From the NCBI RefSeq assembly GCF_003966265.1, contig NZ_RXNV01000003.1, positions 310,001 through 374,000 on the forward strand: a stretch of DNA of 64,000 bases, in the 5' to 3' direction. The notes under the pieces were generated by a model. The model worked only from the letters and a program-made list of their open reading frames with translations. It made no database searches and was not told the origin of the DNA. This document shows, piece by piece, positions 7,961-15,888 of this stretch. The translations under genes and the position numbers were made by a program. Source of the stretch: Shewanella atlantica. GTDB taxonomy: Bacteria > Pseudomonadota > Gammaproteobacteria > Enterobacterales > Shewanellaceae. How positions within the stretch are numbered: the first letter of the stretch is position 1; the number at the start of each line of letters is the position of its first letter.

Positions 7961-9316
7961 ATGGAAAAAGTGAAACTACAACGACTTATAGATGATTATT
8001 TCGAGAATCCATTTCGTCAAATAACGATTCCTGCAGGCGAGGTAGTCTTAAAACAGGCGGAGTATAACGATCGCCTCTATTGGGTAAAATCCGGAGAGTT
8101 AGAAGGTTTTTTCTCCTCCACAGCCAAAGACAGAAAAACCAAGGTGTTTACCGCGCCCGCCGGAACCTTTATCGGCGTGCACAGTTTTTTCGCAGAAACG
8201 CTCGAAGCGTCAACAACTGTGATAGCAAAAGAGGACAGCGAGCTTGCCTGGATTGATACCTCTACACCTGTGGTATCGCCGGAGAAATATGGCCCGCTAA
8301 CGGCTCAATTTACTCCAGTGATCGTTAAAGAGTTAGCACGCAGACAGCGCCGAGCCAGCATGGAAGCGGTTGAGCGCGAAACGGTACAAAACAAGCTCAA
8401 TACCGCCGAGCAGATGACCACGTTAGGACAGCTGGCCGCGGGCATTGCTCATGAGTTAAATAATGCGGTCGGTGTTATTAACAGCAAGACCGAGCGGTTG
8501 CAGACAGTCGTATTTGATCTGATCGAAGAGTGTCACCCGGATACTAGGCAATTTCTCGAACATGGTTTACTTTATGGTCAGAAGGCTAGTTCATCAGAGG
8601 TTAGAGCCAGAGCAAAAGAGCTGATGAATACCTATCGAATTGACCGTGATAGCGCCCGAAAGCTTGCCCGCGCAGTCCCTCATGGGGAAATCGACAGTTC
8701 GTGGTTAACCGATATTGAACAAGCGCTGCGCTATTGGGAGATAGGTAGGGATCTGCATGATATGCGACTGGCTTCTAAGCACTCGGTAGGCATAGTGAAG
8801 TCGGTGAAACAATTAGGCCGAACCGATACCGATACCGAAGAGTGGCTGGATGTTAATGATAGCATCAATAAAGCGCTGGCCTTGCTACACAATAGTTTAC
8901 GTGGCATTAATGTAAAAATAAGCCCCGCGGTGTTGCCGAAGCTGAAAGCCAGTTCAACGGAGCTGGTGCAAATCTGGGTCAACATTATTAAAAATGCCAG
9001 TGATGTGTTAAGTCATACCTCTGAGCCAGCTATTGAGATATCTACTCGTCACGTACGCAATATGGTACAGATAACGGTGGCTAACAATGGCCCCGAGATT
9101 GATGAAGTAACGCGAAGAAAAATATTTCAACCAAACTTTACCACCAAAAAAGGTGGGTTATCTTTCGGGCTGGGGCTTGGGCTCTCAATCGTTCAACGAA
9201 TTGTAAACAGTTACGGCGGCAGTATTGCTGTAATGAGCAATGATGAAAAAACCATATTCAGGATAAAACTGCCTGTACCTGCACAAGAAATCGAGGGAAC
9301 TGATGGAAAAAATTAA
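7961..9316 (+). CDS. Sensor histidine kinase with N-terminal cyclic-nucleotide-binding-like domain
   Basis: A 451-residue, apparently soluble kinase. Residues ~15-110 form a CRP/cNMP-binding-type beta roll (IPAGEVVLKQAEYNDRLYWVKSGELEG...). The dimerisation/phosphoacceptor helix follows with GQLAAGIAHELNNAV, His164 being the predicted phosphorylated residue. Then comes an HATPase domain with N box (WVNIIKNASD), GPEID and GLSFGLGLGLSIV glycine boxes. The arrangement resembles kinases whose N domain senses a small ligand or redox state. It overlaps the following response-regulator gene by 14 bp, so the two are cotranslated partners. It lies downstream of the SLC13 transporter, which may be its target. 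No transmembrane segment is seen. Confidence 0.85.
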   Translation: MEKVKLQRLIDDYFENPFRQITIPAGEVVLKQAEYNDRLYWVKSGELEGFFSSTAKDRKTKVFTAPAGTFIGVHSFFAETLEASTTVIAKEDSELAWIDTSTPVVSPEKYGPLTAQFTPVIVKELARRQRRASMEAVERETVQNKLNTAEQMTTLGQLAAGIAHELNNAVGVINSKTERLQTVVFDLIEECHPDTRQFLEHGLLYGQKASSSEVRARAKELMNTYRIDRDSARKLARAVPHGEIDSSWLTDIEQALRYWEIGRDLHDMRLASKHSVGIVKSVKQLGRTDTDTEEWLDVNDSINKALALLHNSLRGINVKISPAVLPKLKASSTELVQIWVNIIKNASDVLSHTSEPAIEISTRHVRNMVQITVANNGPEIDEVTRRKIFQPNFTTKKGGLSFGLGLGLSIVQRIVNSYGGSIAVMSNDEKTIFRIKLPVPAQEIEGTDGKN

Positions 9317-9776
9317 TATTATCTGTGTTGATGACCAACGTGAAGTATTGAGTGCAGTGTTACAGGATCTCTCTCCATTAGCCGCTTTTTTCAATATCGA
9401 AGATTGTGAATCCGCGATTGAAGCACTGGAGGTTATGGACAGCCTTGATGCTGAGGGTGAGTATATTGCCTTGGTTATTTCTGATCATGTCATGCCTGAA
9501 AAAACTGGGGTGGAGTTTCTCACCGAGATCTCTCAAGAACGCCGTTATCATCAGACTAAAAAAATCTTATTAACCGGCCAGGCAACTCACCAGGACACCA
9601 TCGCCGCCATTAATCGAGCCAGAGTCGAGAGCTATTTCGAAAAGCCTTGGAAGTCAGAAGAGTTACTGAACATAGCCACCACATTAATCACTGAATATAT
9701 CTTCGATAGTGGGATTGAATACGAACCCTTTCAATCTATCCTCGATCAAAGTGTGGTGCTGCAGCGTTTAAGATAA
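9303..9776 (+). CDS. Stand-alone response regulator receiver protein
   Basis: A 157-residue protein that is essentially one receiver domain: acidic pocket Asp10/Asp11 (CVDDQ), phosphoacceptor Asp61 in VISDHVMP, the conserved Thr in LLTGQAT and Lys in FEKPW. The ~30-residue tail has no DNA-binding or enzyme domain. The ATG lies inside the end of the kinase gene, so the two form a cognate pair. The FEKPW signature is common in receivers that work with hybrid or soluble kinases. The output is probably protein-protein interaction; the partner is unknown. Confidence 0.85.
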   Translation: MEKINIICVDDQREVLSAVLQDLSPLAAFFNIEDCESAIEALEVMDSLDAEGEYIALVISDHVMPEKTGVEFLTEISQERRYHQTKKILLTGQATHQDTIAAINRARVESYFEKPWKSEELLNIATTLITEYIFDSGIEYEPFQSILDQSVVLQRLR

Positions 9777-9823
9777 GCTGTAGAAGTAGATAAAAAGGTC
9801 AGCTCGGGACAAACGGAGCTAAC

Positions 9824-9852
9824 AAAAAGCCCATCGATTGATGGGCTTTTAT
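9824..9852. terminator. Bidirectional terminator between convergent genes
   Basis: AAAAAGCCCATCgATTGATGGGCTTTT is a near-perfect stem with A and T runs on either side. It lies between the response regulator (+) and the OsmC-YcaO gene (-). Confidence 0.85.
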
Positions 9853-9880
9853 CTGTACAGGCTAAAGAAATTAACAGACG

Positions 9881-12061
9881 TTAACTCGCAGCTTTGCGGG
9901 CCTGGTGCAGTTTCTTGTAGCTCTCAATCAACCTCAGGTGTGGCTCTATGCCCTCAAGCTTCATGCTGGTTTGAGTCAGCCCGAAGAACTTGACCTCGCC
10001 GGTCACTGAGCCAACCACGTTATCCATGGTCTCTTTACCAAACATTCTCTCGAAGTTATTGATGAAATGTTCGAGTTCTAACTCTTCATCTAAGGTGACT
10101 TCAAGCACTGCATGTATGGCTTGATAGAACAAACCACGTTCAACCGTATTGTCATTGTACTGCAGGTATTCACCAACCAGCTCGATGGCATCTTCAAGCT
10201 CGCCCAGCGCCAGATAGATAAGGATCTTGAGCTCAATAATGGTTAACTGACCCCAAGGTGTATTTTCATCGAAAACGATACCAATCAGAGTCGGAATGTC
10301 TGTTTGGTTATCTAATTGACTCTCCTCTAAACTCTCTGCCAAGCCAGCTAACTCGTCATCGTTGAGTGAATGAAGATTTAAGATATCTTCACGATAATTG
10401 AGCGCTTTATTGGTGTTATCCCAGATCAGATCTTCAACGGGGTACACTTCTGAATAGTCCGGCACTAAAATGCGGCATACCGAGGCACCGAGCTGGTCGA
10501 ATTCGGCAATATAAGCCTCTTTGCCGATATCGGCTAATATGCCAAATAAACCCTCAGACTCCTCTGCGTTAGTGCCGGAGAAGTCCCATTCACAAAACTC
10601 ATAGTCGTGAGCACTACTAAAGAAGCGCCAAGAGATAACACCGGTAGAATCGATAAAGTGATCGACAAAGTTCTCAGGCTCAGTCACTGCCATGGTGTCA
10701 AAGGTGGGTTTAGGTACGTCGTTTAAGCCTTCGAAGCTTCGACCCTGCAATAGCTCAGTCAAGCTGCGCTCCAGTGCCACTTCGAAGCTAGGATGCGCAC
10801 CAAAAGAGGCAAATACGCCACCCGTTTTTGGATTCATCAGCGTGACACACATGACCGGGAATTGGCCACCAAGAGAGGCGTCTTTAACCACAACAGGGAA
10901 ACCCTGTGCTTCCAACCCTTTGATGCCTTCCAGAATACTCGGGTACTTTTCCAATACCTGCATAGGCACATCCGGCAAGACAATCTCCTGCTCGATGATC
11001 TGTCTTTTAACCGCGCGCTCAAAAATTTCTGATAAACACTGCACCTCGGCTTCTTGCAGGTTATTACCCGCACTCATGCCATTACTCAAAAATAGGTTTT
11101 CGATCAAATTAGAGGGAAAATGCACCGTTTCGCCATCGGAGTGACGAACGTAGGGAATGGTACAGATGCCACGCTCAACCATGCCTGAGTTGGTATCGAT
11201 AAGATTAGAACCCGCCAATTCACCATCCGGGTTGTATATCTCTAAACAATGCTCATCCAAGATGCCCGCTGGCAATGCATCGTCTTCTTCTAACTGAAAC
11301 CATTTTTCATTGGGATAATGAACAAATTCACTGCCGGCAATCTCTTCGCCGAAGAATTGATCGTTATAGAAGAAGTTACAGTTTAAACGCTCGATAAACT
11401 CACCAAGTGCCGAGCAAAGCGCACTCTCTTTAGTAGCACCTTTACCGTTGGTAAAACACGAAGGTGATGCTGCGTCGCGAATATGTAGCGACCACACATT
11501 AGGGACAATATTGCGCCACGAAGATATCTCTATCTTCATGCCTAAGTCGGCTAACATGCCCGTCATATTTGAGATAGTTTGCTCAAGCGGCAAGTCTTTA
11601 CCCAAGATGTAGGTGCTGGCATCGCCGTCGGGTTGCCCCATCAGCATGGCATTAGCATCTTCGTCGAGGCTCTCAACCGTTTCAATCTTAAATTCAGGCC
11701 CTGTCTGTACCACCTTTTTAACGGTGCAGCGGTCTATCGAACGTAAAATACCGACTCTGTCTTTCTCTGAAATATCATCGGGCAGTTCTACCTGAATTTG
11801 GAAAATTTGGTTGTAACGATCTTCCGGGTCAACAATGTTGTTCTGTGACAGTCTGATATTTTCAGTTGGAATATCACGCGCCTTACAGTACACCTTTATA
11901 AAGTAGGCCGCACAAAGCGCCGATGACGCTAAGAAGTAATCAAAAGGGCTGGGAGCAGAGCCATCGCCTTTGTAGCGAATAGGCTGATCTGCGGTGACAG
12001 TAAAGTCATCAAACTTCGCTTCCAGTCTAAGATTGTCGAGAAAATTAACTTTGATTTCCAT
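9881..12061 (-). CDS. ycaO: OsmC-YcaO fusion protein
   Basis: A 726-residue two-part protein. Residues 1-~140 are an OsmC/Ohr-like domain (DNLRLEAKFDDFTVTADQPIRYKGDGSAPSPFDYFLASSALCAAYFIKVYCKARDIP) with Cys residues near the peroxidatic positions. From ~165 it aligns along its length with E. coli YcaO from memory: NVWSLHIRDA, CFTNGKGATKESALCSALGEFIERLNCNFFY, SNGMSAGNNLQEAEVQCLSEIFER (ATP-binding glutamates/arginine) and ASFGAHPSFEVALERSLTELLQGR, then a helical C-terminal region. It lacks the C-terminal PxPxP of azoline-forming YcaOs and there is no precursor peptide nearby. The likely role is in ribosomal protein S12 beta-methylthiolation or a related ATP-dependent amide activation, with the OsmC part possibly handling thiol chemistry. 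It is single-gene, with terminators behind it. Confidence 0.88.
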   Translation of the reverse strand: MEIKVNFLDNLRLEAKFDDFTVTADQPIRYKGDGSAPSPFDYFLASSALCAAYFIKVYCKARDIPTENIRLSQNNIVDPEDRYNQIFQIQVELPDDISEKDRVGILRSIDRCTVKKVVQTGPEFKIETVESLDEDANAMLMGQPDGDASTYILGKDLPLEQTISNMTGMLADLGMKIEISSWRNIVPNVWSLHIRDAASPSCFTNGKGATKESALCSALGEFIERLNCNFFYNDQFFGEEIAGSEFVHYPNEKWFQLEEDDALPAGILDEHCLEIYNPDGELAGSNLIDTNSGMVERGICTIPYVRHSDGETVHFPSNLIENLFLSNGMSAGNNLQEAEVQCLSEIFERAVKRQIIEQEIVLPDVPMQVLEKYPSILEGIKGLEAQGFPVVVKDASLGGQFPVMCVTLMNPKTGGVFASFGAHPSFEVALERSLTELLQGRSFEGLNDVPKPTFDTMAVTEPENFVDHFIDSTGVISWRFFSSAHDYEFCEWDFSGTNAEESEGLFGILADIGKEAYIAEFDQLGASVCRILVPDYSEVYPVEDLIWDNTNKALNYREDILNLHSLNDDELAGLAESLEESQLDNQTDIPTLIGIVFDENTPWGQLTIIELKILIYLALGELEDAIELVGEYLQYNDNTVERGLFYQAIHAVLEVTLDEELELEHFINNFERMFGKETMDNVVGSVTGEVKFFGLTQTSMKLEGIEPHLRLIESYKKLHQARKAAS

Positions 12062-12859
12062 TGATAGTGTCCAGAGTCGTGCGCTGTAAATCGGCGGTTG
12101 TGCCTTAATGAGGGGAATTATCGGTGTTTTTTAGGCAATAGTCTTGGGTTTATTTTGTAAATGACTTAATTAAGAGCGCTAATATTGGCTAACTCATTTA
12201 CTTCTGTCTTATTTTGCACTGGTAGCATTGTATTACCAAACATTAGCTAACACCTTTCACTTGCCCTCCAAAAAAACAATTGCTGTTCAATTTTCATTCA
12301 ACTCAGGTTCAGGTCCATGGTTAACAATAAAGCATACCTCGAAAGCAGGCTCCCGTAAAAATCTCATAACAGGAAGCAAAGAGGGACATGTTAGTTACGG
12401 TTGAAGGTATCAATAAAAGCTAGGTTTTCGTTAAGCAGCCAGAAATAGCGAAACTTCATCACGATGAAATATCTAGGCTCCTAGCAGCGCATAAATGGGG
12501 AGAAAACGCCGCGATGAACTCATTAACGAGCCCTCAGTGCACAACAGTACTCAAATTTAATCGCCCAAAGCTGTACAAAAAACGCACAACTGTTATAATC
12601 TTGTAAGATTAAATCGAGTCGTCAATTCAAATTCCAATAATACTAATTTGAATATTTTTTCTCCCAGAGCTAAATACTTCAAAACATAAAGACGTTTTTT
12701 TGACCGCTAAAACAATCGTTTCATAAGGGTTTGAAACACAAAGCTGCCAAGTGTTATGGCGCATTTATGCCTGAGTTTATGTGTTGAAAGTGTAGTTCTG
12801 ACTTGCGCTTCATACCTGATATTTTGGCTGAACACGTCAAGTCTTATAAGAGGAAGTAT
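12062..12859. other. Intergenic region with possible promoter and AT hairpins
   Basis: About 800 bases with no credible gene. Near its right end there is a perfect TATAAT at 12594-12599 with TGTACA 16 bp upstream. This is followed by an inverted repeat (TAATCTT-gt-AAGATTA, 12596-12611) and an AT stem ATTCAAATT...AATTTGAAT with a T tract (12625-12660). These could be a promoter and leader for the outer-membrane gene at 12860 or a very short transcript. Support is weak. Confidence 0.3.
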
Positions 12860-13681
12860 ATGAGCCGTATCCAATCTAATGATGTTTTTAGTTCACTTAT
12901 CCCTGTGTTGCCCAATAAGGTAACTCAAGAACAGAAATACACGCCTCTTAGCATCAAGTCGCAAGCCTGTAAGATTTCCCCCCTATGGTTAACCTTATTC
13001 TGCACGCTATTAACTATGAACAATCGAGCCGAGGCAGATGATTCGATGCAGCATTTGGCGGCAGTAGATTCTCAGGCTTATGCCGTGAGCGATTATTCCG
13101 AAGTGTATGCTTCCTCTAGCACTCACAGCGAGCCGACACTCTTTACTCGTCACACAGAAATAGACATTAGCCCCTATGTAAATTCATTGATTAATGGCTC
13201 TTTCTTTAGCGAATCAGCATTCAGCTACTCTTTAGCCAATAGCTTTTTATTTAATTACTCCACGTTTACTGGCAGTGAACAAGGTTCAGATTGGAGAGTG
13301 GCATTTGAAGAGCTTGAACTTGGAGGGTCTCAATCGTCATTGATGGCTAACGTTTTCTTTGACGAGGAGGCAAGCTACATCAATCGCTTAATTGATGAAT
13401 CTTATCAATATCTTGGATGGGGTACTAAGATCGGCAAGAGAATAGTACTGTCACCTAATTTGACGACGCTTATTCATGCTGGTGCATTTAACTGGGAACA
13501 GTCACGCTCTAAAATAGGCTCTGTAGATTCGGGCCAACAAAACGGTATATCCCCCTATGGTGGGATAGAGCTCAATTATCAAGTCACTAGATCTTCGGAA
13601 GTTCAACTCAAATGGACCCACTTTGAGCTGAATGAAACCCAACTAGACCAGTTTGGCATTTACTTTACCCATAGATTCTAA
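12860..13681 (+). CDS. Putative small outer-membrane beta-barrel protein
   Basis: A 273-residue protein from the preferred start (ATG at 12860, preceded by AGAGGAAG eight bases upstream; a start 57 bp earlier lacks a good site). A hydrophobic segment SPLWLTLFCTLLTMNNRAEA sits ~40 residues in, so the signal sequence would be unusually long at its N side. The mature part has alternating strands, e.g. GTKIGKRIVLSPNLTTLIHAGAFNW, GISPYGGIELNYQVTRSSEVQLKWTHFEL, and ends in ...FGIYFTHRF. A terminal Phe preceded by alternating aromatics is the outer-membrane barrel signature. I do not recognise the family. It is monocistronic. Confidence 0.6.
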   Translation: MSRIQSNDVFSSLIPVLPNKVTQEQKYTPLSIKSQACKISPLWLTLFCTLLTMNNRAEADDSMQHLAAVDSQAYAVSDYSEVYASSSTHSEPTLFTRHTEIDISPYVNSLINGSFFSESAFSYSLANSFLFNYSTFTGSEQGSDWRVAFEELELGGSQSSLMANVFFDEEASYINRLIDESYQYLGWGTKIGKRIVLSPNLTTLIHAGAFNWEQSRSKIGSVDSGQQNGISPYGGIELNYQVTRSSEVQLKWTHFELNETQLDQFGIYFTHRF

Positions 13682-13898
13682 CTGCGGTTTTTTTGGGCAT
13701 TATTTTTAAGCTGTGGGCTACAGCACTGCTGATAGACACAATTTTAGCCCTCATCTGACATTTAGTTTTCCTGCCCATTTAAAGGGGTGATGTTAGAGTA
13801 AACTCAGACGATATACTCATCGAACAAGTGACTGTTGCCCTCAATCGCCGGATCTGCGCCGTTATGACCCCGGCCCACAGCTCACTGGCTAGACCCTT

Positions 13899-14096
13899 TC
13901 ATCGCCGATCTGATACCCTCTGAACACAGGTAAAATCAGAAGCATCATGTGTCGCAGCCATTTGAGCCCGGATGGGATTGAGATCTAAATAAGCCATACA
14001 CGCAAGTACTGTAGTTTCATCAAGCAAGGCTAGCCTCACTATCGTTTCATTGAGTAGCCTCATAAACCAGCTAATATCCAGCATGGTTGTCCTCAT
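13899..14096 (-). pseudogene. REP-associated tyrosine transposase relic (IS200-like, TnpA_REP family)
   Basis: The 65-residue frame reads ISWFMRLLNETIVRLA...LLDETTVLACMAYLDLNPIRAQMA...SDFTCVQ. This matches the central part of the Y1/REP-associated transposases common in Shewanella and relatives (ISWFMR.LNE; LLDE..L.CMAY.DLNP.RA.MA; SD.TS.Q). The segment normally between these blocks, which carries the WEGRFKSQ-type sequence, is missing, as are the N-terminal HUH histidines and the C terminus. It is therefore an internally deleted fragment and cannot be active. Confidence 0.65.
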
Positions 14097-14330
14097 GAGA
14101 TATTTGAGCCTCGTATGAACAACCCAGATGGCACACTTGAGGAATATTTACTTCTTCCCTCCTTAAGCGCAAACGAGTTTGCCTTTTACGAGAAAGTGTT
14201 TTGACATAATGGTGATAAACATCTGCTCAGTTTTCGTAGTGGAGACCTTAAAGGGACTAAGTGTTCACTTCGTCCCTTTGGCTAACGTTACAGGCCTTGT
14301 ATTAAATAAGCCTATCTTTAAATGCTGAAG

Positions 14331-14401
14331 TTAAAGACCCAGTTTATCGGCTACATAGTCGGCGTATTCATCACCATGGGCATAGAGCTTGACCAACTCT
14401 G
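14331..14401 (-). pseudogene. Relic of a trpB 3' end
   Basis: Reading on the minus strand from 14401 gives [22 protein letters not shown] followed by TAA. This closely matches the end of the intact trpB at 21224 ([21 protein letters not shown]). Roughly three quarters of the bases match over ~70 bp. The relic ends 1-2 bases before the stop codon of the outer-membrane factor gene at 14403, and the two trpB segments are in the same orientation, flanking the LysR/RND block. Confidence 0.8.
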
Positions 14402-14402
14402 T

Positions 14403-15887
14403 TTAGCTTGATGGATCGCTGTCGACTTGCCAGTTTCCACCCAGCGCTTTATGCAAGCCTATCGTCATATGCGCCGTTTGTAGCTTGGCTGCGACAACTC
14501 GGTCTTTCATCATATTTTGCTGCCGCTGTGCATCTAACACTGACAAATAATCGCTCAACCCAGCTCGGTAAAGTGATTTAGCTTTATCTACAGCTCTGTT
14601 TGTCGCATTCTCTGCTTCATTGATTAGCAGCACATATTGCTGGCTGTGGCCATAACCTTGCAGTAAAGTTTCCACCTCACCAAAGGCTGCGATCACCGAC
14701 TGTTGATAGCCAAGCACACTGGCATCAAAACGAGCTTGCTGCATCTCTACAATGGCATCACCGCGGCCGCCATCGAATACATTCCAGCTAATACCGACAC
14801 TCGCAGCCCAAGCGATGGAATCACTGCTAAATAAATCATCAAAATCCTTAGCGAGCACACCCGGTGCACCGGTTAAGAATACTTTTGGATACTGTGCGGC
14901 GATCGCAGCCGCTCGCTCTTCACTAACTGCAGCCATCTCACGTTCGGCGATACGAATATCTGGCCTGCGATTGAGCAGCTCTGAAGGTAGACCCGTTGGG
15001 ATCACCCCATCAAAACTTGGCAGTGGCATAACCTGAGTAAAACGCTTATGACTTTGCAGGGGTGTTTCCCCCAATAAAATGGCTAAGCGCTGCTTATGTG
15101 CATTCTCCGCAATCTCCAGTTGTGGCACCATAGACTGAGTGGCTGCAAGCATTGCTTTGGCGCGGGCCTCATCGAGGTCCGAACCGAACCCGCTCTTAAC
15201 CATGAGTCTGACCAATTCAAGAGTACGCAGTTGATCTTCAGCCGTCTGCAGTGCTATTTGCTTACGCTCCTGTGCACCACGCATTTGCAGATAGTTATGG
15301 ATAACATCAGAGGTGATCAGTGTGGTTAACCCCCCGCGCATGATAACCAGCTGCTCCTTTCGAATAGCGGCAGCATTGACCTGTCTGTCGATTCGACCAA
15401 AGAGGTCGACTTCCCAGGCTATGGTCGCTCCGGCAAAAAAAGCACTATTGTTATCATCCACCAGCCCCAGCTCTTCGCCACTGATTGGGTTGATAGCCGT
15501 TATAGCAGATCCTATTAATGGGTCATTTTTGCTTAATTGATAGTTACCGAATCCCGCACCAATATTCACCGTCGGCACCTTAAAAGATTCGATAGCGCTT
15601 TGATAAGACTGCGCCATACGAATGCGCTGTGCGGCGATTTTAAGCGGTATGGCCTGGTTTTGGGCATCGATGACCAATTGATTCAATATAGGGTCGTTAA
15701 ACTGCGTCCACCACGCATGCTTCAAAGCCTGTGACTCCCCGAGTTCAGTCCCGGGTATATTCTGATGCAGATACGCTTGGTAAACGTTGCTGTCTAAACT
15801 TGTTTGTGGCTTTTGATAATCCGGGCCTACCGCACAACCTGCCAATATCATTGCCACTGCAATTGGGGCGACTTGATAAAGTTTCAT
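14403..15887 (-). CDS. RND efflux outer-membrane factor, NodT-type lipoprotein
   Basis: A 494-residue TolC-like outer-membrane channel. The N terminus has a lipoprotein signal with lipobox (MILAGC), so it is anchored by an acylated Cys17 or so. Next come GPDYQKPQ and the two OEP repeats, each with long helices (LRTLELVRLMVKSGFGSDLDEARAKA; ATNRAVDKAKSLYRAGLSDYLSVLDAQRQ) typical of the NodT subfamily. Its ATG comes one base after the TAA of the pump gene, so it is cotranslated as the third gene of a tripartite system. The 3' end abuts a trpB relic. Confidence 0.92.
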   Translation of the reverse strand: MKLYQVAPIAVAMILAGCAVGPDYQKPQTSLDSNVYQAYLHQNIPGTELGESQALKHAWWTQFNDPILNQLVIDAQNQAIPLKIAAQRIRMAQSYQSAIESFKVPTVNIGAGFGNYQLSKNDPLIGSAITAINPISGEELGLVDDNNSAFFAGATIAWEVDLFGRIDRQVNAAAIRKEQLVIMRGGLTTLITSDVIHNYLQMRGAQERKQIALQTAEDQLRTLELVRLMVKSGFGSDLDEARAKAMLAATQSMVPQLEIAENAHKQRLAILLGETPLQSHKRFTQVMPLPSFDGVIPTGLPSELLNRRPDIRIAEREMAAVSEERAAAIAAQYPKVFLTGAPGVLAKDFDDLFSSDSIAWAASVGISWNVFDGGRGDAIVEMQQARFDASVLGYQQSVIAAFGEVETLLQGYGHSQQYVLLINEAENATNRAVDKAKSLYRAGLSDYLSVLDAQRQQNMMKDRVVAAKLQTAHMTIGLHKALGGNWQVDSDPSS

Positions 15888-15888
15888 T

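Larger units (their letters stand above)
13682..14402. other. Gene graveyard between the outer-membrane protein and the RND operon
   Basis: Seven hundred bases without an intact gene. They hold a REP-associated transposase relic (13899-14096), an inverted repeat AAAGGGAC...GTCCCTTT (14250-14279), and a trpB 3' relic (14331-14401). A 29-codon plus-strand frame at 14115-14204 is too short to call. The density of relics suggests repeated recombination here. Confidence 0.6.

Noticed and set aside
9185..9394. Minus-strand frame across the kinase/regulator junction
   Set aside because: Shadow of two well-supported overlapping genes.
14115..14204. A 29-codon plus-strand frame (MNNPDGTLEEYLLLPS...)
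   Set aside because: Too short and without a ribosome-binding site or neighbour to support it.
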